Below, piece by piece: positions 34,051 through 42,210 of a DNA stretch of 64,000 bases; positions within the stretch are counted from its first letter, which is position 1; the number at the start of each line of letters is the position of its first letter. Below the pieces are notes generated by a model. The model searched no databases, was not told the origin of the DNA, and saw only the letters and a program-made list of their open reading frames with translations. Both the position numbers and the translations under genes were made by a program. Origin of the DNA: Blastocatellia bacterium (lineage in GTDB: Bacteria > Acidobacteriota > Blastocatellia > Chloracidobacteriales > Chloracidobacteriaceae); the NCBI GenBank assembly GCA_019695185.1, contig JAIBAN010000038.1, positions 1-64,000 of the forward strand. Reading direction: 5' to 3'.

Positions 34051-35094
34051 AAGTTTTTTCATTTGGTGAAATGCCTGAAGAACAAATTGTGCCAGTTTAA
34101 CTGGTGAATGCCGGGCGACACTGCTTTCTTCCAACAGGTCCCCGGACAGGATTGGTATGGTTTGGTCATTCGTTTTCAAACGTGACCTTCCATTTTTTCC
34201 CATGGGGCGAAAATAGATCGGTTGGGCTCCTTCTTCAAGGTATTTAGCCTGCATTGTTTCAGAAACCGGTGCTGCATTGAGCAACACCACATCCAAGGTG
34301 TGGGGCGGAAGGTAATCAAGTAAACATTTGATGTGGTCGGCGGCAGTGAAATTATCCGTTTCACCCGGTTGGGTCATGATATTGCCGATGTAAATTTTGA
34401 CGGCCCGTGAATTGGCGATGGCCTCCGGCACCCCTTTCACCAGGAGGTTGGGAATGATGCTGGTGAACAGGGAACCTGGCCCCAAGGTAATAATGTCGGC
34501 TTTTTCCAAGGCATCCAGGGTTTCCGGCAGTGGTTGACAATTTTCAGGTTCCAGCCGAATTTGTCGGATCGGCTGCCTCAAGGCTGTGATTTTTGTTTCG
34601 CCTTTGATGAATTGACCGTTTTCAAATTCGCCCACCAGGGAAACATCCGTCATGGTCGAGGGAAAAATCTGTCCGCGAATGGCCAAAACCTCGCTGCACA
34701 GCTTGACGGCTTCCAGAAAATCACCCGTGACACCGGTCAGCGCCGCCAGAAACAGATTGCCAAAGCTGTGTCCCCGCACGTTGCCTTCGCCGGGAAACCG
34801 GTATTGAAAGAGGCGCGATAAAAGGAGTTCATCCTCGGAAAGCGCCACCAGACAGTTCCGAATATCGCCCGGCGGGAGCATCTGAAATTCCTCGCGCAGG
34901 CGACCGGAACTGCCTCCGTCATCCGTGACGGTGACCACTGCGGTCAGGGAATCAATAGAATGGGAAAACGGAACCACTCCTGGCTTGGTATCAGCGGAAA
35001 CATAGGCTTTCAAACCTTTCAGAAGGGTGGAAAGTCCGGTTCCACCGCCAATGGCGACACATTTCAGGGAAGGAGGGGGAAACTTCTTGGTCAT
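34012..35094 (-). CDS. YvcK/GlmR-like gluconeogenesis factor (CofD-like)
   Basis: 360 residues. Family blocks are CVAIGGGTGLSTLLKGLK, AVVTVTDDGGSSGRLREEF, PPGDIRNCL, GHSFGNLFLAALTG, ADIITLGPGSLFTSIIPNL and IYIGNIMTQPGETD. Proteins of this family bind UDP-GlcNAc and tune carbon flow into the cell envelope; glmU next to it makes that ligand, which supports the assignment. The last dozen residues (KLRVQRSGFRVQGF) are encoded by the CCCTGAA arm of element D, and the stop codon lies just inside the element core. The native C-terminus was probably near FHQMKK. The Shine-Dalgarno site is weak. Confidence 0.92.
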   Translation of the reverse strand: MTKKFPPPSLKCVAIGGGTGLSTLLKGLKAYVSADTKPGVVPFSHSIDSLTAVVTVTDDGGSSGRLREEFQMLPPGDIRNCLVALSEDELLLSRLFQYRFPGEGNVRGHSFGNLFLAALTGVTGDFLEAVKLCSEVLAIRGQIFPSTMTDVSLVGEFENGQFIKGETKITALRQPIRQIRLEPENCQPLPETLDALEKADIITLGPGSLFTSIIPNLLVKGVPEAIANSRAVKIYIGNIMTQPGETDNFTAADHIKCLLDYLPPHTLDVVLLNAAPVSETMQAKYLEEGAQPIYFRPMGKNGRSRLKTNDQTIPILSGDLLEESSVARHSPVKLAQFVLQAFHQMKKLRVQRSGFRVQGF

Positions 35095-35296
35095 TCACTC
35101 AAATCTTGCACCTTGTCAGATTCAAAGGAAAACGGCTTTGCAGCCTTCCTTTTTTCTGCGGGCAGGTCCCAAAGTCAGTTTTACAAGGGGCAGGAGCATA
35201 GCCAAGGTAGGAAGGTGGTGCAAGCGCAGTCATTTGCGAATTGCGAATTGTTGAAAAAGACCGTCTTCCGCGAAAAATGGCAAATGGCACATGGTG

Positions 35297-36421
35297 TTAT
35301 TCGTCATCCAGGTCAATATCGGTCAAATCCTGAAATTCCCGATTCTCCTGAAGGGCGGAAAATGCTTCATCCTGGCGGATGCGGGCACGGTAGCTGCGGT
35401 CCTGGTTAATACAGTAGCGCAGATTTGTCAGGCAAACCTGGATTTGGTTCCGGCGGGCCTGAGTGACGGCCAGGACATACCGGATATGTGCAATGCTGCC
35501 GTCCTGTTTGAGGGCTTTTTCAAAAAAAGGGGCTGCCTGCTCAGGGCGGTTTCGTTCCAATTCGGCCATGCCTTGCTGATAAAGCTGCTCAATTGCCTTG
35601 GGAATCTGTTTGGGGGGTGACAGCCGTTGTTCGCAGATTTTGAGGAACGTGTTGGCACGAGCCACAATTTCCACTGCTTCATCTTCTTCAAAGTCATTAA
35701 CCAGCAAGTGCAGAACATCCCGTGCCTGGACAAAATCAAGCTTGTTAAACGCATCCATGGCGGCTGCAAACAGACTGCGGGCTTCGTTTTCCCGTGAACG
35801 CTGCATGGCTGGGGACCGGCGATTGAGAATTGGGGGCGTTTCCTGCTCCGGCACAGGAACAGTTGGAGGCACTGGTTCAGCCACGACCGGAACGGAAAGG
35901 GATTCGGTTGCCTCCATTTGAGGAACAGGTGTTTCGGGCCCATCCGCAGGACCGGCCTCGGTTTCGGTTTTACGCTTTTTCGTGGTTCGTTTGGGAGGTG
36001 GTGGTGGAAGTTCGCTGGGTGAAGGCAGCGGAAGCGGTTCAGGCGGAAGCAGGGAAGATTCAGGTTCGGATTCGGGTTCCGGTTGGGGTTCCGGTTGGGG
36101 CAGGTCTTCTACGGGTTTAACCTTTTTTCTGGTTGCTTTAGGAGATTTTTCTTTTTCAACCGGGACCGATGAAACCGGGATTTCCTCCGGTTGAGCGGTT
36201 TCCACGAGGACAGATTCCTTGGCCCGCCGTTTGCGGGCGGGAGGAGCGATAGGAGGAGGCAAGGGCTCATCCAAGACCGGAACCGGTTCCGGCGGTGGCT
36301 CAATCGCAGGAGGTTTGACCCGTCTGGAAGCCGTTTTTCTGGGCTCCGCTGCACCGGATGACAAGGCCAAAGGCGTGCTTGATGAATCGCGTCCGGGTGA
36401 CTTGGCGGCTGATTTGGGCAT
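35297..36421 (-). CDS. Pro/Lys-rich protein with C-terminal TPR-like helices
   Basis: 374 residues. Residues 1-220 are low complexity: PEPQPEPESEPESS-type runs and Lys/Arg-rich stretches such as PPKRTTKKRKTE. Residues 225-374 are helical and include a TPR-like pair (AIEQLYQQGMAELERNRPEQAAPFFEKALKQDG, IRYVLAVTQARRNQIQVCLTNLRYCI). No signal peptide is seen. ATG 36421 has AAGGA 8 bases upstream; an earlier start 11 codons before has none. Function unknown. Confidence 0.75.
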   Translation of the reverse strand: MPKSAAKSPGRDSSSTPLALSSGAAEPRKTASRRVKPPAIEPPPEPVPVLDEPLPPPIAPPARKRRAKESVLVETAQPEEIPVSSVPVEKEKSPKATRKKVKPVEDLPQPEPQPEPESEPESSLLPPEPLPLPSPSELPPPPPKRTTKKRKTETEAGPADGPETPVPQMEATESLSVPVVAEPVPPTVPVPEQETPPILNRRSPAMQRSRENEARSLFAAAMDAFNKLDFVQARDVLHLLVNDFEEDEAVEIVARANTFLKICEQRLSPPKQIPKAIEQLYQQGMAELERNRPEQAAPFFEKALKQDGSIAHIRYVLAVTQARRNQIQVCLTNLRYCINQDRSYRARIRQDEAFSALQENREFQDLTDIDLDDE

Positions 36422-36526
36422 TGCGCAATCCTTCCCGAAAGGAGTGAAACCCAAGCTAACTTGTGTGGATTTTTGGATTTAGAGGGAACATTCTACTGTC
36501 CAACCCCAGGGAAGTCAATTCTTTAA

Positions 36527-36716
36527 GGACTGAGGACTGAGGACTGCAATGAGGGCTGAGGACTGAGGACTGAGGACTGAGTTTTCAAAATCGAAAGACA
36601 CATGGTTTGAATCGTTTTTTCTCCTGTTTTTTCAGGTGAGGGCAATTGTTTACACCGGGAAACAAACTCAGTCCTCAGTCCTCAGTCCTCATTGCAGTCC
36701 TCAGTCCTCAGTCCTT
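36527..36716. repeat. Heptad-arm inverted element E (GGACTGA) with mirrored interruption
   Basis: The left arm (36527-36581) and right arm (about 36668-36716) are reverse complements. They share even the odd heptad break: GGACTGCAATGAGG on the left matches CCTCATTGCAGTCC on the right. The core, about 85 bp, begins TTTTCAAAATCGAAAG, a string repeated in element F. The right arm encodes the C-terminus of the aldo/keto reductase. Confidence 0.93.
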
Positions 36717-38130
36717 GAAGAAGGGCCAGCCCGTCAAAGGCAGGAAAGCCAGGGACAGACATGGCGTCGTCCACATACGCAGGCCGGCGCATTCCCAGCA
36801 GGGAACAACTCAGTCCAGGGGTATTGCCCAGCACAGCCAGGGCCATTTGACTGAGCGAATGGCTGGTTTGCGCCGGATACCCGGCTTGGAAAAGCCGTTC
36901 CCGGATGTGGTCCGATTGAGGCTGCTGCCGGGCCGCCACAAAATCTCCGATATGAGCCAGCAGCGGATTGATAAGGGCTACAAATTCATCCTGCCAGCGG
37001 TCGAAAGCGGCTGCCTGATGCTCCATTTTTTCGCCGGTTTCGGCCAGCCAGTTGCGAATCGGGGAAATCACATAGCGGCCTGCCACCTGTTCCCACATGT
37101 CGGTTGAATTGACCTGAGCCACAATCGAGGCAATGTGGTCGGCCATGCCGTTCCGCCCCATAAGCGCCATCCGATGTTCTTTGGAGAGCTTCATTTCCAG
37201 GCTTTTAAGCGGTTGCAGGAGGACTGCTAACTGAGCCGGTCCCGGAACCGGAGTGCCAGGCTTGACAAAATCCGCCAGCCGGATGAGGGCATTGCCGGAG
37301 AAGGCGTTCAAGGGACGGTTGGCCAGCGTTCCCAAGCCCTCCCGGCGGCAATATTCGAGCGGCGTCAGCCCGTCATTGCTGTGATTGAGGGCCACGCCTC
37401 GTTCAAACAGGTTGAAAGGGAATTGAACCACGTTGAAATGATGGTTGCTGGCCACTGCCTGCGCCTGTTCCAGACAGCGGGCGATGCTGGTATGGGTAGG
37501 GTCGGAAAGCGGCAAGGGATAGTTGTTTGAGGAAATGCCGTAACACCCAATTCTGCCTGCCTGCACTTCGCTTTCCAGATATTCAAACGCCAGCCGCACG
37601 CGGCGGTAAAACTCGGTCCGGTCCGCTTCGGTTAAGCCGTGCTTGGCCCGGTAATTGATGAAATATTCCGGATTGTGGAGCAGAAACACATCAATGGTTT
37701 CAAGCTGCATCCGGTTCCGGCTGCGTTCAATTTGGGTTTTGAGAAAATCAGGGTGGATGCAGTGCCACAGCCCCGGCCCGTATTTGACCACCTCCGGGAA
37801 CGTCTGCTTTTGCGCCAGAGCCATGTTTTCGCCCTGAATATAGCCGCCTTTGGTGACTACAATCACGTCTTCGCGCTTGAAATCGGGCAACACGCGTCCA
37901 ATGGTCCGTTCCGCTCCGCCATCCGTGTAGTTGGCGCTGGTATCGAGCAGGTTTCCCCCTTTTTCAAAGTACCGCCGCATGGCGGCTTCATGCGTGGGCA
38001 CATCCTCAGCCACCCGATAACAGCCAAACCCAAGCGGGTGGCACCAGAGCCCGGTTGTGCCAAGCGGGTTAAACCCTGCTTGGGGTGAGGTGGAAAAACG
38101 CTGTGCGGAGCCAGGAAGGTAAGTGGACAT
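36682..38130 (-). CDS. Aldo/keto reductase family protein
   Basis: 482 residues, longer than the usual 270-350. The N-terminal TIM barrel (about 20-310) shows GFGCYRVAEDV, NLLDTSANYTDGGAE (catalytic Asp and Tyr), VIVVTKGGY (Lys) and DVFLLHNPEYF (His). A helical C-terminal extension (about 320-470) is of unknown role. The final residues (GLRTEDCNED) are encoded by the GGACTGA heptad arm of element E, which also supplies the stop codon. AAGGA precedes the ATG. It is expected to reduce carbonyls with NADPH; substrate unknown. Confidence 0.88.
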   Translation of the reverse strand: MSTYLPGSAQRFSTSPQAGFNPLGTTGLWCHPLGFGCYRVAEDVPTHEAAMRRYFEKGGNLLDTSANYTDGGAERTIGRVLPDFKREDVIVVTKGGYIQGENMALAQKQTFPEVVKYGPGLWHCIHPDFLKTQIERSRNRMQLETIDVFLLHNPEYFINYRAKHGLTEADRTEFYRRVRLAFEYLESEVQAGRIGCYGISSNNYPLPLSDPTHTSIARCLEQAQAVASNHHFNVVQFPFNLFERGVALNHSNDGLTPLEYCRREGLGTLANRPLNAFSGNALIRLADFVKPGTPVPGPAQLAVLLQPLKSLEMKLSKEHRMALMGRNGMADHIASIVAQVNSTDMWEQVAGRYVISPIRNWLAETGEKMEHQAAAFDRWQDEFVALINPLLAHIGDFVAARQQPQSDHIRERLFQAGYPAQTSHSLSQMALAVLGNTPGLSCSLLGMRRPAYVDDAMSVPGFPAFDGLALLQGLRTEDCNED

Positions 38131-38142
38131 GAGAAATTCCTT

Positions 38143-38823
38143 TTAGACGGGTGGCAAGTAACCAAGTTTATGAAGTGCAGTCCGGGCTGCAATCATAAAT
38201 TTTTGAAATGATGGCACTTGGGAGAGTTTATCCAAGGTGATTTTTTCACCGATTGGTTGGTACAGGTCAGCAATTTGAATGTCATTGCGACGCTTTTTAG
38301 GTAACTCCACAGCCACCCGGCGAATGGCTTCGCGGATAGTTTCCTTGGGGTCAGGGTAGGATTGTGGTGGTCGATGAATTCCAAGCTCTGAATCGGATTT
38401 GTGTGTGCCATTGATTTCTCTTTTGAGGAGTTGGGTATCGGCTAGCAACCAGGCTTCGGTCATTTGGACCGGAACAATGGGCACAAGGTTCTGGCAAATG
38501 TTGTTGTTTGAATCAGCCACTCTTACAACCTCTTCAAAAGCCGGTTGGATTTTTGAGTCAAAAGCCCTTTCATCGGTTATTTCATCCGCATCTGTATGAA
38601 CACATAGCACCATACAATGTTCCTGACTGGCTTTTTGGGCTGCCTGCAAAACCATGGTGGCAAAATCTTCTTTGGCTGCATCAATCAAGGTTGCGGGGTA
38701 GACTTCAATGATTTGAGGGCACTCATAAGCTACTTTCTCGAAAGTGCGCTCCACCAGTGGAAGTAGAAACCGGGTATCAGTTCGACCCTCGGTCATAATT
38801 CCAATGCTCAGATAATTGCTCAT
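38143..38823 (-). CDS. Toprim-like / DUF4276-like protein of a two-gene module
   Basis: 226 residues. Acidic motifs in Toprim order: TEGRTDTRF at 11-19 (Glu), VHTDADE near 75-81 (Asp-x-Asp) and PVQMTEAWLLAD near 116-127. This is consistent with a metal-dependent nuclease or nucleotidyl fold. The start overlaps the stop of the upstream ATPase gene by 4 bp (ATGA, 38820-38823), a sign of translational coupling and obligate partnership. Pairs of an SMC-like ATPase with a Toprim protein occur in OLD, PARIS and AbiL-type antiphage systems; which of these, or whether a new type, cannot be decided here. Confidence 0.72.
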   Translation of the reverse strand: MSNYLSIGIMTEGRTDTRFLLPLVERTFEKVAYECPQIIEVYPATLIDAAKEDFATMVLQAAQKASQEHCMVLCVHTDADEITDERAFDSKIQPAFEEVVRVADSNNNICQNLVPIVPVQMTEAWLLADTQLLKREINGTHKSDSELGIHRPPQSYPDPKETIREAIRRVAVELPKKRRNDIQIADLYQPIGEKITLDKLSQVPSFQKFMIAARTALHKLGYLPPV

Positions 38824-40214
38824 GGTTCCAATTCAGAAAGAGTGGTTTCAAAATCCGTGCTGGTCAAAAATCCTCTAACCTCTCGAAGTGAAAGAGTTTT
38901 TTCAAATTCGGAGGGAAACCGGCTGAGTTCCGGCAGTTCATCATTTGCGACTGGCAAGGCACGGGTCACGCGTTTCTTGTGTCTTTTCCCATTTTCCTGG
39001 CCCACAGATGCCACAAATTCAAAAAACCAGCACAAGGTCCGCTTTTTATCGAGTTGGAAGATTTCATTGAGTAAGACGGGCGAATGGGTATTGACGATAA
39101 CCTGCCGGAGGGGGAAGTCCGGTTCCGAGAAATCAGTAGCCAAATCCTGGAGCAGTTGGGCGATAGCCTTCATGCGAAACGGATGGACGCCGTTTTCGGG
39201 TTCTTCGAGGCAGAGGGTACCGCGATGAGACTCATCATAAAGCAAGGTGCATAATGCCAACATTCGGAGCGTTCCTTCGGAAAGGACACGGGCGTAAAAC
39301 TCAGGGCCATCGCTTTGTCGAACCTTCACAACGTATTGGTCACCGGCTTCGTCGTCAAATATGTTCAATTCAATGAGCTTTGGGAGCAAGCTGTTCACCT
39401 TGCGAGTGATAAACGGAAGGGCGTCCGGGTCTTCAAGTTTGATGCGGTGAAGAACCGCTGCAAGGTTACCGCCTTCATGGTCGAGGTGAGATTCAGAATA
39501 TCGCGGACTCGGTTTGCGAAGTTTTTCCGGGTTGAGTTGGAGAACCTTCCAGTTCCGGAGTTCTTCTTTTACAGCAGCCAAATGTGGCCATTCGGAAGAG
39601 CTTTGGAGAAAAGTGCGGGCAATCAATCCCAAAAACCGCATTTCGCTAGGTTGTCCTTTTACATCATTTCGAGAAACTTGTGTAAGGCCGTTAGGAAGGA
39701 GCTGATGTTTAATGAATTGGTGGGATTGCAAAGCAATTTCGAGAGATGGGCAAAAACTAGGTCGGGACTCCTTTGAAATAAATGGTTCAATCCATCCATC
39801 TTTATCTGCCGTAAGTGAAAACAGTGCCTCCTTTGAAACAAATAATTCCTCAAACCCGCGATTTATCATCCGCTTGATAGTTACCTCATATCTCAATCGA
39901 GTGTATGTGAGCGTTATCTTCTCTCCCCAGTCATCTTGAACATTTTTATCCAGTAACAGTTCTACCGCGAACGACATTTCATCGGCATAGGTGCCATCAG
40001 CATATTGGGTAAAAAGCTCAATAGGTTTTCCCCGCATATCAGCAAACGCCCGGTTCACATTTTCAGCCGTAACCAGTCGTGACAACAAATGCAGGGCATC
40101 AAACAAATTGCTTTTCCCGGCGGCATTGGCACCGGCAATCACGGTCAGCGGAGCAAAATCCATGTGGAAATTGGAAAAAGTTTTGAAGCCGTCAATTTCA
40201 ATTCTGGTTATCAT
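38820..40214 (-). CDS. SMC/OLD-like AAA ATPase of a two-gene module
   Basis: 464 residues, AAA_21/RecF-like. It starts MITRIEIDGFKTFSNF and has Walker A GANAAGKS (28-35), signature region LSEGTLRMLALC, Walker B LCLEEPENGVHP and the switch VNTHSPVLL. An inserted helical part (about 90-290) replaces the long coiled coil of SMC proteins. A short C-terminal extension follows the switch. There is no fused Toprim; the 4-bp overlapping downstream gene supplies one. Such ATPases usually sense phage components and activate the nuclease partner; here that is inferred. Confidence 0.85.
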   Translation of the reverse strand: MITRIEIDGFKTFSNFHMDFAPLTVIAGANAAGKSNLFDALHLLSRLVTAENVNRAFADMRGKPIELFTQYADGTYADEMSFAVELLLDKNVQDDWGEKITLTYTRLRYEVTIKRMINRGFEELFVSKEALFSLTADKDGWIEPFISKESRPSFCPSLEIALQSHQFIKHQLLPNGLTQVSRNDVKGQPSEMRFLGLIARTFLQSSSEWPHLAAVKEELRNWKVLQLNPEKLRKPSPRYSESHLDHEGGNLAAVLHRIKLEDPDALPFITRKVNSLLPKLIELNIFDDEAGDQYVVKVRQSDGPEFYARVLSEGTLRMLALCTLLYDESHRGTLCLEEPENGVHPFRMKAIAQLLQDLATDFSEPDFPLRQVIVNTHSPVLLNEIFQLDKKRTLCWFFEFVASVGQENGKRHKKRVTRALPVANDELPELSRFPSEFEKTLSLREVRGFLTSTDFETTLSELEP

Positions 40215-40429
40215 AAATCAACGATCCGAAAATCGGGTTGAGGTTGGCGTCGTTTGCAGTTACGCCTATGATGCCGACCAGACCAGGTGAGGTCAATTCG
40301 CAATGAGGGAATGGTATGCCAAACCTCATTGAACTAAAAAGAGTTTTTACCGTTTCATCCCGCCGAAGCTTGAGGCTCGGCCTGAAAGCTCAACCTCTTT
40401 TATTATTCTGACTCATTCGGAAACCACAT

Positions 40430-41650
40430 ATGACACCAGAACCAAACGAAAACACGCCACCAACTCCAACCGAACCCCAACCTGAAGCCTCTGAGCCGAA
40501 GCAGCGCATCCGCCTGCCCAAACTGAAAGCGACTGATTTTCAACATCCGCTCGATGTTGCGGCGCTTGATGCCGTGAAGCGGGCCAAGGGGCTTGATTTT
40601 GTGGTGCGCAAACTCAATGAGTATGGGTTTGAACGCTGGTATTACATCAACAACATTGCCGATAACATCCGGGTGTCGCAAAAACAATGCAAAAAGGTCC
40701 ACGATATTCTGCGCGAAGCCTGCGACATTCTGGCCGTGCCGGAACCGCAGTTGTACTTGGACCAGAATCCATTTGTGAATGCGTACACAATGGGAACGGA
40801 ACGCCCCTTTATCGTTCTGCAATCGGGACTGGTTGATTTTCTGACGGAAGATGAACTGCTCTGTGTAATTGCCCACGAAGTTGGCCATATCAAGTGCGGG
40901 CATGTGCTCTACAAAATGATGGCGCAGTTTTTACAGGTCATCATTGAAATTGTGAGCGATGCGACCCTGGGGCTGGGTAAAATCATCGGCTCCGGTTTGA
41001 TGCTGGCGATTTGGGAATGGGACCGCAAGTCAGAGTTGTCCTCCGACCGGGCCGGTCTGTTGGCGGTTCAGAACCTGGAGGTTTCACTTAACACCCTCAT
41101 GAAACTGGCAGGTGGCTGCAAATCCATTTTCCAGCAATTTGACCGGGATGAATTTTTGAAACAGGCCGAAGATTACCGCGAACTCGACAAAGAGGACCTG
41201 AACCGGGTTTTCAAGTTCTTACAGGTCTATAACCGAACCCATCCGTTTCCGGCGTTGCGGGCCAAGGAAATCAAACAATGGGCGGAACATGGCAGTTACG
41301 CCTCGATTCTGGACGGTTCGTTTTATACGCAATACATTCCGCCGCCCCAGGGCTATCTGCCACCGGGGGCTGGTTATCAGGGAGGTCCGGGAGTTCCTCC
41401 ACCTCCGCCGTATCCGGGCTATGGTGGTCCGGGAGGGCTGACCGACCCGATTGTTTCCTGCCCAAGCTGTTATGCCGTCCAGATTGACCCGCAGGCCAAG
41501 TTCTGTTTCCAGTGTGGAACCCCGCTGGCTCCACCGCAACCTCCACCGGCGGCACCTTCAAACGAACCGAAATGTTTCAACTGCGGTCATGCCATTAAGA
41601 AAACAGACATGTTCTGCCCGCAGTGCGGTTTTAATACCAGACTTGGCTAA
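40430..41650 (+). CDS. M48-family metallopeptidase with Pro-rich linker and two zinc ribbons
   Basis: 406 residues. The peptidase (about 40-275) has the zinc motif HEVGH at 149-153 in VIAHEVGHIKCGHVLY and the downstream third-ligand region SELSSDRAGLLA. A Gly/Pro/Tyr-rich linker (about 300-335) joins two zinc ribbons at the C-terminus (CPSCYAVQIDPQAKFCFQC and CFNCGHAIKKTDMFCPQCG). No strong membrane segment is seen, unlike HtpX, so a soluble cytosolic protease is suggested. Substrate unknown. An upstream gap of 215 bp separates it from the divergent ATPase gene and probably holds both promoters. Confidence 0.87.
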   Translation: MTPEPNENTPPTPTEPQPEASEPKQRIRLPKLKATDFQHPLDVAALDAVKRAKGLDFVVRKLNEYGFERWYYINNIADNIRVSQKQCKKVHDILREACDILAVPEPQLYLDQNPFVNAYTMGTERPFIVLQSGLVDFLTEDELLCVIAHEVGHIKCGHVLYKMMAQFLQVIIEIVSDATLGLGKIIGSGLMLAIWEWDRKSELSSDRAGLLAVQNLEVSLNTLMKLAGGCKSIFQQFDRDEFLKQAEDYRELDKEDLNRVFKFLQVYNRTHPFPALRAKEIKQWAEHGSYASILDGSFYTQYIPPPQGYLPPGAGYQGGPGVPPPPPYPGYGGPGGLTDPIVSCPSCYAVQIDPQAKFCFQCGTPLAPPQPPPAAPSNEPKCFNCGHAIKKTDMFCPQCGFNTRLG

Positions 41651-41655
41651 AACCA

Positions 41656-41820
41656 AGACTGAGGGGCTAAAACGAGGACTGAGGACTGAGGACTGAGGAC
41701 TGAGCTTTTCAAAATCGAAAGCTGTGTTGTTCAAAGAGATTTTCTTCCCAGTCTTTGGTGCGACAATGCCTGTTGAGAGTGGGAAGTACCCTCAGTCCTC
41801 AGTCCTCAGCCCTCAGTCCT
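41656..41820. repeat. Heptad-arm inverted element F (GGACTGA)
   Basis: The left arm is 41675-41704 and the right arm 41790-41820. The core is about 85 bp and starts CTTTTCAAAATCGAAAG, shared with element E. It fills the gap between two convergent genes. Confidence 0.92.
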
Positions 41821-41827
41821 GATAAAA

Positions 41828-42034
41828 TCAGGGTTTGATTTGGTCCAGGATGCCCAGATATTTCATACCTTGAAAAATCAGGAAAAATCCCAATGCCAGA
41901 ACCAAGAAGAAGACCACCGGGTTATCCGGCAGGTTGATGCCTTTGGAGACCATTTTGAAATTGCAATGGGGGCAGCGTTTTAATTTCCAGGAAATCGGTT
42001 TGCGGCAACCGGGGCAGGAGATAATGTCGTTCAT
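41828..42034 (-). CDS. Small zinc-ribbon membrane protein
   Basis: 68 residues: a zinc ribbon (CPGCRKPISWKLKRCPHC, about 7-24) followed by one membrane helix (about 38-58, VVFFLVLALGFFLIFQGM). It is flanked on both sides by heptad elements, with the start 7 bases from element G and the stop 8 bases from element F. Function unknown; intact and conserved-looking. Confidence 0.72.
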   Translation of the reverse strand: MNDIISCPGCRKPISWKLKRCPHCNFKMVSKGINLPDNPVVFFLVLALGFFLIFQGMKYLGILDQIKP

Positions 42035-42040
42035 AAATTT

Positions 42041-42205
42041 AGGGTTCAGGGTTCGGGGTTCGGGGTTCGGGGCTCAGGGTTCGGGGTTCAGGGCTCAGGG
42101 TTTCGCAATCAACTGCCTGGAATCCTGGATGCACTACAAGTCAATATTCAGTCATACTGACCCTGAACCCCAACCCCTGAACCCCGAGCCCCGAACCCTG
42201 AACCC
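42041..42205. repeat. Heptad-arm inverted element G (GGTTCAG/GGTTCGG)
   Basis: The left arm (42041-42102) mixes GGGTTCA, GGGTTCG and GGGCTCA heptads. The right arm (42161-42205) has the complementary mix CCCTGAA, CCCCGAA and CCCCGAGC, so the variants co-occur in both arms. The core is about 58 bp. It lies between the zinc-ribbon gene and the DnaJ-like gene. Confidence 0.9.
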
Positions 42206-42210
42206 GATGT

